The position numbers and the translations under genes were made by a program. The notes under the pieces are model-generated. The model had not been told where the DNA came from, ran no database searches, and worked only from the letters and a program-made list of their open reading frames with translations. Positions 11,074 to 25,245 of a DNA stretch of 64,000 nucleotides are shown piece after piece (positions within the stretch are counted from its first letter, which is position 1; each line of letters starts with the position of its first letter). The DNA lies in assembly GCA_963277665.1 (NCBI GenBank), contig OY728147.1:1260579424-1260643423 (forward strand), written 5' to 3'. Source of the stretch: Viscum album (lineage: Eukaryota; Streptophyta; Magnoliopsida; Santalales; Viscaceae).

Positions 11074-14000
11074 TGTAACAACCCAATGTTTTATCAATAG
11101 AAATTCCTTTCTTATAAATATGAGATATAATCATATAAAGCAAAAAAAAAATGAAATACTATGTACTATGTGACATTTAATCATAATTTTTTCAGTTCTG
11201 TGTTTTGAATTTTGAAAATCTGACATACAAGGTTGTGATGAGTAAGTCATTCGGAGTCTAATAATACCATAATAATTTTTGTTGAATCATGAAAAACCTT
11301 TATGAAGTGTAATGTTTCCCTTATGAATAGTGGCATACCATAATGAATAGTAACATTACCTATGATATTATATAAATAAGATTCCATTGGGAGTACGATA
11401 TACCTATATCTTGGAATACGAAAATAAATATTTAAAATTTTTATTTTTCAAATAAACTATTATTTTAATTAAATATAACATTAATCATATTTAGATTTTT
11501 TTTTAAAATATGTATTTTATTTTAGGATTCTAAACATCAAAATATGGTTTGGGTGAATATTTGGGATTTTTATGAAATAGTATAATTTTCAATAAATATT
11601 AAAAAACATTAATTTACCGTTTAAATACATTATAATTTAAATCCACTATTCCTGACATCATAAGTGATATAATAACCCAAATCTAGAACTCACATGCATT
11701 TATTACTATTCTAGTTCATGGAATACTATCTTTTTCTTATCTTGTGAAGAAATAATAAATTAATGATTACAATATTTGAAAACCCACCTCCCCTCCACTA
11801 TAAATACCACTCATCATTACCTCTTATCTTTACTCCTCTCAAGCCTTGTGCATTTCCAATATTCTACCCAAATCGATTCCCAATCTCCCTACCTGCATCC
11901 AACAACCCTTATTCTCTTCAATATACCAAATCCTCTCCACTTAAGAGGCTCTTAAAGGAGGTAGACTGCAGAGGTAAAATCATCCTTCCAATTCTTTTAA
12001 TTCCTTTTAAGTTATTTTTTTTCATATTTCTTTACTCAACTCCCTTCACCAAAATGGTATGATAACTCTATTAATATACATGTTCTAGAATTCAATTATG
12101 CTATTGGGATAATTCATTATATTTTATCCTTACCCTATATTTTATTTGAAAGAAATGAGAACACACTTTGAGATGTGTTAATTTAGTACAATCAAGGAAG
12201 ACAAGCTACCAATTTCAATTAACATCATCAATTCTAGTCATGAAACCATTTTCATGGTTGAACCAGACCATAATATTTTTATTATGACTCATCCATGGTT
12301 ATGGAATCCTTTTTTATACACGGTTTAGGTTTATAAATCAAAATGTGTTCTTTGTGGTAAGAAATCACCAATTAACCAAAAAAGATGTCACTAATGTTTT
12401 ATATAATGATTCAACTTCACTTTAAGTAACCAAATTAAGCTTCCAAATATGTAAAATTCTGGATATTTAATAATAAAATATAACCTCAATCATGGAAAAC
12501 CACCTTCATCCTACATGTTTATCCAAACATGAATAAATCATTAAAAACAAGCAAAAAAACAGACCCGAACAATGAAATTGAACCTATTAACTAATAAAAA
12601 TGGTTATAAATGAATTTAAAAAGGTTATAATAAATATTTTAAAAATATAATAGGTTTTGGATTTATTAATTAATGAACCTAATTTTATTTTTCAGGTCAT
12701 AAAGTTCAAAAAAAATCACCATCAGACTTAAGGTATGGGATCCTCTCTGTATCACATTTATTCATGATTGTCCTCTTTGTTATGTCATTTTATGTGTTAC
12801 TAATAATGATGGAGTTTTGTTTAGAACCTACCCATACTGACCTCATGATGTATATGTGATGATAAACCCCTTTCTCTCTCATTAATCCCTCTTAAGTACA
12901 CCCGATACCATGTTGATAATCTGTAAGGAATTTTGCCTGAACCGCCTTTATTCCATCGGGTTTCTCTATCTTTATTCTTACCGAAATGAAGTTATATTTT
13001 ATTCTTAATGTAAAAAGTTTACATGTTGTTTATATTGTCCAAACTAATGTTTCGAGATCCAGACCTCATTATATTTTGGGGATATACATTCTTTTAAGAG
13101 AACTCCTCCTCGATACTTCCCAATAAGAAAACTCATTTTAAGGGAACTTCCCAATTTTTACCCAATTTATAGTGCACTCTATCCTCTGTACTAAGCCAAA
13201 ATATCCTTTATAAAATCAGTATTTTTATTATTAATACATTCTTGTTTCACTTCTTATTTTATATAAAATATTGTTCCCTTTCCTATTTTAAAAGATCTAT
13301 AGTATTTTCCTTAAAACCACACAAAGATGTTTTAATTCTTGAATTTTTCAAATACATTTCTTACATGTTGTCAGTTATATTTGACATCACATATGATGAT
13401 ATATATCAATTTAAATTATGAACTTCCATGTATGTTATAATTACTTTCTTCATGGACACTTTCATGATATGCTCATTGGTTATTAATTATGTCATTATTA
13501 TGGTACCCAATTCATTCCATGGGTAACCCTTATGTTTACGTAAGATTTATTATATATGATTCTTTATTTGAAAAACATACTAATAAAATGAAATATGGGT
13601 GATCCTATATATTGTTCCAATTCATTGGTTAAAGTTCTGTCTCATGAGACGTTATGTGCGATGGTCTGGGCGGTTATCCTAGGCATGTGAAACTATGTGC
13701 AACGGTCATGGTGGTCAGCCTTGGCTTGTGCTACTATGGGAAATAGTCCAAACGGTTAGCATTGACTCATACTAAACTAATTTTTTATATTTCTTCCAAA
13801 TTTATATAATTACAGGTTTAAATTATCCCATGTTTATATGTTATGATATGTTACATTAATTTTTATATCATAATGTCATGCCATCTATCCCATGTATTAA
13901 TTCTTTGTTATTATGGTTATTACCTTACTGGGATTTTAGATCATATAATTATTCATGTTATCCCCAAGTTGTACTATGAATAAGTATGAGAAAAATGGAA

Positions 14001-14165
14001 GATAGGATCTCATTATGGAGTTTAAATAAAAAGTTGTTTTTATATTGTTTATTTATGTACCTAGTCTCCCAGGACATAAGAATTTACGATCCTTGGCTTG
14101 TACTCTGATGTTTAATTATGGTTAAAAACCTGTAATGATAATTATAAAAGGATAGGGTCACTATA
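11074..14165 (+). repeat. Gypsy-1 3' LTR
   Basis: The LTR begins TGTAACAACCCAATG and ends GGGTCACTATA, collinear with 2887-5985. The two copies have drifted at many sites, including CpG-type differences such as TGTAACAACC here against TATAACGACC. The open frame 11763-12062 covers the TATA box and leader and is not a gene. No further open frame is preserved between the two copies. Confidence 0.9.
11799..11806 (+). promoter_or_regulatory. TATA box of gypsy-1 3' LTR
   Basis: TATAAATA lies in the same context as 3617-3624 of the 5' LTR. Its preservation marks the core promoter of the family. Confidence 0.6.
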
Positions 14166-14170
14166 AATAT
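14166..14170 (+). repeat. Probable target-site duplication, gypsy-1 right
   Basis: AATAT directly follows the 3' LTR and differs at one base from AATAA before the 5' LTR. Confidence 0.5.
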
Positions 14171-14179
14171 GCTAGTATT

Positions 14180-15980
14180 GAAGGTTATAGAAATAATAAA
14201 TGGGTGAAGTTGGTCACATCAAATCACCATTTTTATGATCTGAGGTTGGTCTATTATTTTTATCATAACGTTGTATTTATTTTTAGAATTAATGTGAATA
14301 TGGTAAGAAGCTTCATTGACAGAGAAGTGGTTTATTTCACAATGAGGGAATGGTAAAAGTTCATAAAAGTACTCCATAAATGATTATATGAGGAATGTCA
14401 AGGTAGTATACCAAGTGACTCTAAAATATTCAAATATGAAGAGGGTGTCCTATAGTTTACTGAAGATGATACCCTAATAAGACCTACTGATATAGAACAT
14501 GATGTTGAATGTAAGCTATTATTCATGTTTATATAATATGTTTTATGTCCTGGTAAAGGAGATATAAATACCATGAAACATTAGGATGTTTATTTATTAT
14601 ATATTATGAAACAAGAGAAATGAATTAATCTAAGTATATTTTTGATGATTCATATGTATGAGATGTGTAAGAAGAGCTCAAGATAGAACACATTAATAAT
14701 GTATTTTAAATAAAGGTTGAATTTTGGAAAACATCAGTAGATGGTCTGACATCCACTTATTTAGAACATATGAATTTTATTTTGCAATACTTGAAAATCA
14801 CGACAGCTGCTGCCTCTACATGTACTACACATCCTCCTATTCCTGGGAACATTGATAAATATTGACTCTAACAAGTTATCAGGGAAGATATCATAAATGT
14901 TATTGGTGATGTGACCACTCTAGAGGAACAAATTTGACAGATTCATCATATGGGAGAGCATTTCTATCAGATGATAAGATAATATTCCATTGATCTCAGG
15001 ACTCCCAAGGACATCATCAATAAAGTGATAACGTATTATTTTACATGGATTTATAGAATGAATGATATGCCTCGTAATTTAAAATTTATCATTGAGAATT
15101 TTCAATTTCCACTAGTGAATAGAGTATTGAAAGAATACGTGAGTCAACTAAAGGTTCCCACACTAGCTATGTAAAGATTCATGGATGAGATAATAGATTT
15201 ATTTACTTCTATGGATAGGGGAGGTAATATAATTATAGATTTTATCAACCCCATGAAATTGTTCCTCTATTAATATAGTACATTTGTTATTTAAAGAGAA
15301 TCAATTCCTATGAAAATATTTTTTTTCCACCATAACCACTTAGCTAGTTCAATACAGACCTGCAGTGATAACTCTATTATATTTTCTTCTACCTCCACAA
15401 TTTCAGGCAATGAATTTGTCACTAGCTTATGTAGTCAGGCGCCTCAGACCTATACTTATGCATGAGGAACTTACTCCTTCTACCAAAATACCTACCATTA
15501 CCACCTATGATCTAACTTTCACTACTATTGTATCCTCTTAGGATAGAGATAAAGACAGAGGTAAATACAAAGTTAATCAGCCACTAACCAATAACTATCG
15601 AAACCTATTAGATATCGTATTTTTGATAGGGATCATGTGGTTATTATTTTCATTATTATCTTTATGTACTCAACACCTTTTTGTATTCTATTAAATTCAA
15701 TATCATTATTTTATTCTAATTTATTGGTTCATTTTATTTTATTATTTTTTTATAATCTTAATGAGAGAGATAAATTTTGAATTTATATTCGTATATAGAA
15801 ATCATCTAATAATTTTACAAATTTTTGGTATATGTTCAGTATAAATTTCTAATTTTTTGTATTAATGTTGTTTATATCAGTCACATATCTTATGAAATAA
15901 TAATAAAATTGCTTTAAAATTAAATACATCTCTGATTATTTATGATTACTCATTTAGTACATGTTTAATAAAATTCCATG
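14180..15980 (+). pseudogene. Copia env-like / 3' ORF region remnant
   Basis: Copia sequence resumes here after the nested gypsy. SIRE/Maximus-type elements often carry an extra ORF of unclear function, called env-like, between RNase H and the 3' LTR. The translation has stretches with few stops, for example around 14385-14520 (SDSKIFKYEEGVL, TEDDTLIRPTDIEHDVEC) and 14880-15270 (VIGDVTTLEEQI, DLRTPKDIINKVITYYF), but no complete frame. I assign it mainly by position, since it ends exactly at the polypurine tract at 15993. I do not recognise a specific domain and do not claim an envelope function. Confidence 0.5.
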
Positions 15981-15992
15981 TCTTATGATGAT

Positions 15993-16007
15993 CAAAAAGG
16001 GGGAGAA
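15993..16007 (+). other. Polypurine tract of copia element
   Basis: The sequence caaaaagggggagaa lies directly before the LTR start TGTTAACG. The atcaaaaagggggaga form is typical of SIRE-type plant copia elements. Confidence 0.85.
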
Positions 16008-17508
16008 TGTTAACGTCTTCCTATGTATAGTTTTTTTTGAAACTCTCTTATTTTTATGATAAAAACAATGATTCTTTTAATATTAATGATTGAAATATTT
16101 TTTGATAGAATTTTATAGGGTAATAATGTTTCTATGATAGTTCTATTATGTTTTATTGCGAGTCACCATTTCTCAGGACTCACCGTCAGCCAGAAGCCAC
16201 CACTGAGGCAAGACCCTACTAGTGGAGTCACCACCAGAGGAGCTACCAGAAGAGGATCTATTTCTTTGATGCACTACCAATAGAATTTGTGTCACTATTA
16301 CCACTAGTTTAAGATACTTCCAAATGCCGATCCAGCGCAGGCTTCTTTGCACCATTGTTATCTAAAGAATTTTTCATGAATGGTTCAATGACTATTTCTA
16401 TTTAAAGATATTTTTACCAACTATTCATGAAATAGTCAAATAATGATATGAAGATTGTGGATTTGATGCTACTTTATATACACTAAGGATATAACTCTAT
16501 CAATTCAATTGTTACAACATTGAAATGGTGATTATTGAATAAAAGTTACAGAGAAGTGTGTGAATGAATCATTGATTTCTCACTAGCTCACATATTACTG
16601 TTTTGAGATGATAAAATAACAAAAAATCACAAAATTCATGATAGAGATTGATTGAGACCCTAATAGATATCAACTGAAACATTACTTCCTCTTTTCTACA
16701 ATCCTCTACTCAGCTACAATTTTTTTAAATGAAGCTCAAACTCCTCACTAATACTGATATGTGTAATATAATAATTATGAACATATCAGACTGAGATTTT
16801 CTAAATTATTTATTGTTTTATCTATTGATTTTATTCTACATTGAGTTGTGTGTTGTTACACTATTATCAGACATACATGGTTTCCTACACTTAACTATGA
16901 AATACATGTTGTCCTCTTTTTTCTTTACATCTATTTCCCATTGTGTTTGTGTAAGAAGTAACTATGTGGCCTGTGCTATTCTTACCTAATTATAATGACA
17001 GCGGAGGAGGATTTTTATCATGGATATCTTGTAACTGTTTATTTTTTACTTGATCTAGATTATGCATTTGTTTGATTAAAACTATAATCTTCTTGGAAAT
17101 AGGTGATTTCCAAGTGGAGGTGATTATTTCTTAGCTTGTGACCAAAACTATTGTTTATTACACTGTGTCACTGTGTTATTATGTTTTGTTTTATTATTAT
17201 ATCAATGATTATTTTTAATCTATGAACAAACTATTAATATGATGACCAATATTGAATAGTATTTATATTTGTTTTTGACTAATTAAATTAATTTCAAATT
17301 TTAATGTATTTCTAAAAACTATTTTAACTAATATTGATTCACTCTTTATGAAATCTGTTTAAAAGAACGATATTATATAGATATTTTATTTTGAGTTATT
17401 GGAGAGTTTGTTTGTGTTAATGAGTTTCTTTTTTATATTAATCATTAATATAAAATTTTATTGGGAACTCAATTCAATCCCCTCTTGAGTTACTCACTCT
17501 AACCAACA
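16008..17508 (+). repeat. Copia 3' LTR
   Basis: This LTR of about 1.5 kb begins TGTT and ends AACA, inverted termini typical of copia LTRs. The end is preceded by the CCCTCTTGAG block (17480-17489) common near SIRE LTR ends. The first 250 bases are more GC-rich and contain repeated agtcacc words (16159-16235), like the minisatellite at 2299-2494. The 5' LTR lies outside the window. The antisense frame 16173-16355 lies in this block and has no support as a gene. Confidence 0.8.
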
Positions 17509-17889
17509 ATATGTTTTCTATTTTTGTAGATACAAGAAACTATATCATCATGCTTTATATATGATATTATCTAACATTTGAGATCATTATTATTGATGGT
17601 TGATTATGCTTACTTCTATTTCTTGTATTGTTTATTCATTATTATTCTTCCTCTATTTTTTATCCTTCTATTATTATATTTCCATTGTAATCCACTTTAT
17701 AATGAGGCCATATTCACCCCACAGACACGCCATAGGCCCTTGTTACTAGTCGGGAGCCTCTAACATATGGTTAGGTACGCTTATGGTCATATGGACCAGA
17801 AGTTTGGGAAATCCTTGAGTAGAATTTGGGTTGGATTCAAATAAATATCATATATATTCACTAAATATATCATTATTACCACTATGGTA
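17509..17889. other. Unassigned spacer with short GC-richer patch
   Basis: This 380-bp stretch lies between the copia 3' LTR and the first minus-strand LTR copy. A pyrimidine-rich run (17630-17690) precedes a GC-richer patch at 17705-17765 of unknown origin. An inverted repeat TGGTC-5 nt-GACCA is at 17784-17798. The frame 17578-17763 is pyrimidine-rich low-complexity sequence. I see no gene. Confidence 0.4.
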
Positions 17890-19637
17890 AATCATAAAAA
17901 AAAAGTCACATCACTTCTTGGAGGTGGTAGTCTACGCATACAAATAAGAAAAATTATTGTTTTCTAGTGGATTGGAATATAAGAATCTATATATAAATTA
18001 TAATTCTTGAAGAATAAATTTTTCATAAATATATTATATATTCATTATATATATTTTTATAACCATCCTTTTAATTTGGTGATGAAAGAATAATTTCACT
18101 GCTATGTGGATATGGTAAGCCTTACGTACACACATGCAATGTTTTCTCTTTTCATAGGATGGAAAAGTGATGGAAAATGGTTAGTATATAATCATAATAA
18201 TATCTCTACATATTTATGATAATATATTTATTTTTTAGGATGCTTATAATATTTTATTTTTTTAAAATCTCATAATTTTCTTTTTTGATACTATTCATTT
18301 AATTTGACTTTAAAGACAACATGAAATATATTTAATTTTAATATAGACTTCTAGAAAATCAATAATATGTCATATATATCTATAAAATCCATGGGTAACA
18401 GTAACTTAACAATTTTTGTTTTATTTTTATAGTTTTTTTTAATTTGACTTGTTATTTCTCTTAATTGAATACAAAATATAACCGTATTACATAAGAATTT
18501 ATGGTAATTATTTAATAAAAAAAATTATAAATAAATTAACCTGTTATAAAATTACATTATCTTTAAATTAAAAATTTATAATTGGAACTTAACAATTTTT
18601 ATCCTTATAAAAAAAATTTATTTTTAAATGTCAAGAGTGTGGCCTTTTTTATTTATTCTTTTATAAAGTTAATATAAAGGTCCTAATAAAAAAAATATGG
18701 AACCAAGTGGACATATATTTGATAGTGGGATAGAAATGGCTCAAATAAAATGATCTAATAAAATAAATCAATGTTCTATGATAATTTTTTATTTCTTATC
18801 ATATTATTTTTGACCTTAATTACCCCATTTACCCTTACTATCGTGAAAATTATTTACTATAGTTACCATCTATAATAACCAAAAGTTAAAAAGAAATATT
18901 TAAAAAATTTATACCTCATGATTAAAAATATGGAATCTAATTATTCACAATTATATTTCTTTAATTTGAAGATGATAATTTAAGAAAAAAATAAAAAATG
19001 TAATGAATTTTTTATATTAAAAAAATTCGCTTTAAAATAAAAATGATTCCTTGTTAAATGAAATCATAAAATTGATTCAAATAGACTTAATTGGATTTTA
19101 AATTACATTAGAGAACTAATTATAATTTAATTCCGTTTAAAAAAACAGATCCTTGTAAATACTTGTAATAAACATATAGTTTTCAATGAAAACAAGTTTT
19201 TTTACTATTCACTAGAAAATTAATCTTTTTTGAAAAATAAAAAACTTTACACTACGTTAATATTGATATATTGTTTTCAAAAATTATGTTCTTTTTAAAA
19301 TATAAAATATCTAAAAGGGGAATAAGTTAAATATAATTTCCACACATATAATACAATATAAACTATTTATAAAGAGAATATATTTTGAAGAATAAAAATT
19401 CATTATTAAAAATTTAATTATTCTATCCTAAAAATTGATCTATAAATTTGTGTCAATTAGATATTTTATATATATTTAGTATGGTTTTTAGTCTTATTTA
19501 TTCCCACTAATTCAATAGCTATGTTATAACAATATTATTTAAATAATAATATGTCACTGTTCGTTTGAGCTTGATGTTTTTTGATGTATAAGATTTTGAA
19601 TATATTGTTTTTTTAAATATCATGGTGGTACATTACA
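17890..19637 (-). repeat. LTR copy 'a' of large-LTR gypsy family, truncated
   Basis: On the minus strand the LTR starts at 19637 with TGTAATGTACC, directly after a polypurine tract. Reading upward in plus coordinates it contains two tandem modules (17905-18160), then AT-rich sequence collinear with LTR d. Matching landmarks are ataggatggaaaag near 18155 against 34745, and ctattcactagaaaat near 19205 against 46261. It is cut near 17890, probably by rearrangement or by the neighbouring copia insertion. No open frame of note. Confidence 0.7.
17905..18160 (-). repeat. Tandem module array in LTR a (2 units)
   Basis: Two units of a module of about 185 bp occur. Each has a core like tcacatcacttcttggaggtg near 17910, followed about 30 bases later by a gtacgcatgagtgatg-like word and then caatggattgga or a variant. 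The same module recurs in arrays b to f. Confidence 0.65.
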
Positions 19638-19647
19638 CCCCTTAAAT
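19638..19647 (-). other. Polypurine tract before LTR a (minus strand)
   Basis: The minus strand reads ATTTAAGGGG then TGTAATG. The sequence upstream on that strand, CAGGATGAAATTTATT, resembles the tail of gypsy-1 (gagggtgaaatttcat) before its tract. This identifies the LTR start and the element orientation. Confidence 0.65.
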
Positions 19648-20320
19648 AAATTTCATCCTGAAAAATTGAATTTATTCTTTATAATCAAGGTTTTTATATT
19701 TGAAATTTTCTTTTTGGAAAACCTACATCATAAAAAGTGTTAATAAAAATTTCATTTAAATAAATGGAAAGGGAAACTAAAAGGTCATTTAGAATAACAA
19801 AAAACTTGGTTTAAAAATAGAATAAAATTAATGGGGATTGAGAATATGGAAATGGATATAAAAAATAATGTTCATGGACTGATAAAGAGTGATATATAAC
19901 TTATTTAGGAGAAAGTTAAATATCACAAAACCATAAATCCATGATGGGTGAAAAGGATATCAATTCATTGAAAATTATTTTAATATGATATCATTTTAGT
20001 ATAAATATCTTTTTCCCAGAGTTAAAGAATTCCATTTCCACCTATAATTGTAACATATGGAAACATACTTACTTATCAAGTATAATTTCATTATTTAATT
20101 AACTTCTAACTCAAAATTTATCAATTATCAAAATGGAGAGTATTATGGATTAATTTTTCACACCGGAAAGAAAAAAATCAACTTATAAATGATCAAATAG
20201 TCAAAATAAGAATAAAAATATATTCCTTATATATTTAAATTTTATCTAAAACTATAATGGTTACCACAAGGTAAGATAATATCGAAAATTTATAATCATT
20301 CATATGAATAAATAATATAT
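19648..20320 (-). other. Internal remnant between LTRs a and b
   Basis: By position this is the 3' end of the internal region of a minus-strand element whose 3' LTR is copy a. I find no convincing chromodomain, integrase or other coding motif. The boundary with LTR b is not visible as a sharp motif and is placed by length comparison with copy e. Confidence 0.35.
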
Positions 20321-23300
20321 TTTAATTTAATCATTCAAAAACATCAACAGTGGTTCAACATAGATTATTTCACAAATAAATAACCCTAATTTATAATTTA
20401 TGTCAATAATGTAAACATTAAGGAATATTTTAACCCCAATAGTGTTCTACTTCATTTTTTACATTCAAAATATTTAATTTTATTCTTCCTAAATAATCAT
20501 TCATGTTAAACCACATGTGAACCCTAAAATTTACATTTAATATAACCTAATTAAGACTCCAAAAACATCATTAATCACCCTGATAAATCACTATATAATA
20601 TTATAATATATTGAATTTCACTATAATATAATGAATCAAATTTATATATGGACATGAATGTTAATCCTTATCTTGAAATTAAATATCTCTATAAGTATCA
20701 CATTTTTAATGAATCACTTTTTGTACATCAATATAATATACATCCCACTATCCATAGACCATAATTAATTTAAAATAATGTTATTTACTAGACCAAAGTG
20801 TTATTTAATCCTTAATGGAGTATTTTTCCAACAACCCCTAAAAATTATCAAATCACCAAATAATTCCATCACATGAAACCTAAAAAAGGTATATATGATA
20901 TCAAATATATTATAACCAAAAAATTATAAATCTATGGTGGTATCCATCATTATTTTGATAGCCTCATATTGAAACTTATAATGTTCAAAAAAAATTCATA
21001 ATCCTTATTCCTCAAATAAAATCTAAGACCATTTCAATAAATCCAAAATTACAATAAACATAATCAAACATGACTTAAATAACTTTTTCATGATGACATT
21101 ACCATTAAATACATTTTCTTTGTTATCACCACCTTTCAATATATGTTTTCAAATTCATAAAGTAAATAAATTGTGAAACATTATTTAGATGTCTTATGGT
21201 TCTCATATCTAGAATATCATTGATATAAAACTTCTAAAACATAATTTTCACATCCCAATATATAAACCCTTCAATCCATATAATTTAATGATTTACCTGG
21301 AATAATTCCATCCTTATTATTGGATTTAACCCTTGGATTATATCATTGTCATGGATAATTCCAATGTTCCACATACAAAATAACTTTAAATATTTGGAAA
21401 TATGTTTTTTATTCCCTTTATTTCCACACAGAAAACATCTTATGAATCCTTTGAGACATTTCTAGGAGTGTACCTTTCCAAATTCCTTACATGAAGAAAG
21501 ATTATCCTTATTTACTCCATGTTAACCTCCACTTAAGATCTCAAAAAATATATATTCTTATCTTATTTGGTGAGTTGGAAATTTTTTAATGTGTATGTTT
21601 TTAAAAACATATTGTGATAATAGATTATCCATTACCATAATATCTTTCACTTAAATCATCATACAATTTGGTTTCTCATAATCACCTCACTTTCCATCAC
21701 ATTAAACATTAATATTTTTCCTTATTATTCTATCCATTTATTAAAAGTAAAAATCATAGTATGAGTAACAATAATCATAGTGGGAAACCACATAATCACC
21801 AAAATCACATATAGAATGTCTAAATGATGATACATTATTTTCAATCTATGAAACCTTAGGTTTAACTTAGTTCATTCGCCATTGTCTTATTTTCTTATCA
21901 TTCATAATGATTCTTAAATAAAATATAAATTATCTAAAGAATATCCCTCGAGAGTGTCGAACTAGGTACATAGTATGGTCACACCCACCATTCACTAGAA
22001 TGAAAGATTAAATACATTATATCAAATCCTTTTTAGGTTATTACCCATAGATTCATATATTACAAAACAACAACCACTTTTAATTTTTAAACATGTATAT
22101 ATTTCTAGTTAAACAACATTATATCTACCTTAACAAAACATTACAATGTTATAATACACATAGACTTATCTTCAAATTAATTCATGGGGTTATATTCCCT
22201 AATTTATATTTTTGAAAATCTATTTTTTAAGGTTTCTAATAAACATCCTATAATAAAAACTATAAAAACCCCAAGCAAAGTATCCTAGATTCCATTGTTA
22301 TATTATTACAATGACAATATATATAAGGAATCACATCCCGAATTAAGAAATAGTTTAGTGGTTTTGGTAAGCTAGATACATTTATTAATATTTCATTACA
22401 TTTGAAAATATAAAAAAATATATTCAAATTAAATATATTTATTCTAAATATCATTCAATGAGTCTTTTATACATTAGAAAAATGAAAAAATTAATGGTGA
22501 CCTTAGATTCTTAGTAAGGTTTATGTACGACAGAAGTTATCATGAATAAATAAGCCATAATCAACATGTCAAAGTAAATAATTGAAAACAAATTTAATTT
22601 AATCAATAAATATATCATGAAAAATAATATAAAAAGAGTAAATTAAGACCAAATTATTCCATATAAATAAGAAATTATTTTGTAATTATGAAAAATCATT
22701 ATGTCATATATATGAAAATTTTCATTGAGGCCTTATGCTTAAATATTTTGATCTATGGGTCTGAATTCACCAAAACACCATTTAATATGCTTATCCAACT
22801 AGTTTGTCTCTTGATAACTTCTGATACATAATGGTAATATGTAATTATTTTCCCCACCGATAACTTAATAGTCCCAATTTATTCATCATTTGAATAAACA
22901 ATACAACTTAATCATTATTCCATATAAGTCAATACCTATCCCTATTAGAAGAAATAGCTTATGGAATGTCAATACATCCCATTATAAAAACTAAACAGAA
23001 TGCATCCATAAAAACATGATGGATTGTATCATTTGAGTATATCCCCAGAAAAGAATAATATTCATGAAGTTAACGTGATATAGTTGAAAATAATTTAAAA
23101 ATATAACATTATTTTTTAGGAAAATACACCTTTTAAATTTTGAAATCAATTATTTAAAATCTAGAAATTTCACACTTATTTCAAGAAAGGTTTTATTTGA
23201 AAATATCCTCATAAAATTATTATAAATATTCAAAACATTGATTAGCCCTGATGGTGGGGAATTATATTCATGTTGTATACATAAAAAACATTACTTCCAC

Positions 23301-25220
23301 ACATTTATAAGAATAATAAAAAAAATAAATTTTAAAAAATGATAGGAATATTTATTTAAATCCAATTTTTAAAATTCAAAAATGGGTAAAACGTTCTTCA
23401 ATAAACCATTGATGTATATAGAAACCATTCTTTTAAATAATTTAAGGAAAATATTTATTTTGAAGAAAAAAAATTCTGATTGAGTATAAAAACTATGTAG
23501 GGTTTCCTAAAAAATAATTTTTGTCTGCGAAGTACTTAGATATTGGAAAATTAAATAAAAAAAATGTAATTTATATAAATAAAAAGAGTATAATATAGTA
23601 TATTTTGTTGTGAACTGACCAAAAAATACTAGACCTGATGTTTACAACCGTTACATTTGCATAACAATAAAGAATCAATTCTCAAAGGACTGAGAGTTTG
23701 GTAGTATTAAAAAACCAGATATGTACATGAGTCATGTATTACAAATTAGTACACTAATTAAGGAAAAATAAATATAGAAATATAAGAAACTAAAAAACAT
23801 GGAATTTAATTAATAATATGAAAATAAAATGAACCCATAGATATATTGATGCAAAATCTCAGGATAAATAATAAATGAATCAATACTAAGGAAATTCTTA
23901 ATTATTGGACATCATGTGTAAGGAACATGAAAACCTATACCATTAAAACCTTTCAAAATACCATTTAAAACTACATATAGAAATACGTTTAATATATGTA
24001 ACTTATTTTTTTCATGAGAACCTATTAATGCACCTAGGGGATATATAATGTCTGGACTCACCCGTTATTATTAGTTTAATGCATTCCTCATATCAATGTG
24101 TAAAAAAAAATATGACTTATCAAATATCCATATTGAATAAATAAAACAAAACTATCAATATTTTCCCAAATAATCAAAAGAAGATCAAAGTATACATTTT
24201 ACGTAAAAGGGTATATCATTTAGGTAATCTTAATATCCATGATAAAATAAATGGATAATGTTGGGGTAATTAAATGGTCAATGATCACATGAGATTAAAT
24301 ATTTCAAGGGGACTAAAAAATTAATAAAATAAGTGAATGAGAATAATATCCTTGGCCGAAGAAATAATAAACCATCTAAAGGAAGAATGAAGATGCTATC
24401 AATATAATATATCGTAAGTGGATTAAATTAAAGGGTTCTTGTGGTGGAAAAATATAAATACTACAAAAAGAAATTTCAATACAATTCTTGAGTAAAATAT
24501 CCTTTTGTTACTATTTTTTTTAAAAAAATATTCATTTTAAATATATTTTGAAAAAAAAACATAAAAAACATATATCATTATTAACATTAAAAGGAAGCTT
24601 CAAAGAAATTATGGAGGGTATTTCTGTACATGTCATATGAGGAAAAAATAAACTTCCTCTTACACAGTAAAAAGAATAGAAAAATTCATTGTTTGAAAAG
24701 TGTCAAAAAGATTTTTTTTAAAACATTGGTAAATAAAAAAATGTGATAAAAATTTCATTAAAAAATTATTTTAAATATATTTTATAATATTTTTTATAAA
24801 AAATAGTTTTTAGAAAAAATAGATTCTCTGACTAAAGATAGAAATGAAGTCAGATTTTCTTCAAAACTTTTTATAAAAAATTTTGAGTACTAAAGAATGG
24901 GAAAATGGTACAAATACTTGAATTCGGTTATAAAAAATCATAGGATAAGAAAATTAATGATTTTAATAAACAATTTTCATATAATTTTCTATAATGGAAA
25001 TCTCATTGAATGATTATTAAAATTACTCTTAAGGAAAATAATCATTAGACATTCCAATGTGTCCAATACCACTTTAAAACATTTGAAACATAAGTATAAT
25101 AAATGAATAAAATTAAATTAACTTTTAAATAAAATTAAGGTAAATTTATTATGGATATAATATGTCAAAATTGGTAGTAAGTACACCACAAAAAAGAATT
25201 AAGTAGTGAATATTACATTT

Positions 25221-25245
25221 ATCTCACATTTTTAAAAAGTGAGAT
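25221..25245. repeat. Inverted repeat in LTR b
   Basis: ATCTCAC and GTGAGAT flank a T5-A5 centre, giving a near-perfect hairpin of 12-13 base pairs with one bulged A. The matching place in LTR d has a similar hairpin (34117-34142) with G-C in place of A-T at the end of the stem. Confidence 0.7.

Larger units (their letters stand above)
2887..14165 (+). mobile_element. Gypsy-1: Ty3/gypsy chromovirus (Tekay/Del type)
   Basis: This is a full-length but decayed LTR retrotransposon of about 11.3 kb. It has two direct LTRs (2887-5985 and 11074-14165), a primer-binding site resembling tRNA-Met at 5988, gag with zinc-knuckle remnants, protease, RT, RNase H, integrase, a C-terminal chromodomain and a polypurine tract at 11064. 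RT before integrase makes it gypsy, and the chromodomain places it among the chromoviruses, whose chromodomains are thought to steer integration toward modified chromatin. All coding domains have stops or lost catalytic residues. It sits inside the copia element in the same orientation, so it is the younger of the two. Confidence 0.92.

Noticed and set aside
11763..12062. Plus-strand frame of 99 codons rich in Pro, Leu and Phe.
   Set aside because: It spans the LTR TATA box and CT-rich leader. The matching place in the 5' LTR (3590-3890) is not open in the same way.
17509..17889. GC-richer patch at 17705-17765 considered as a SINE or tRNA-derived element.
   Set aside because: I could not find convincing A- and B-box promoter motifs, a tRNA fold or a terminal poly-A run.
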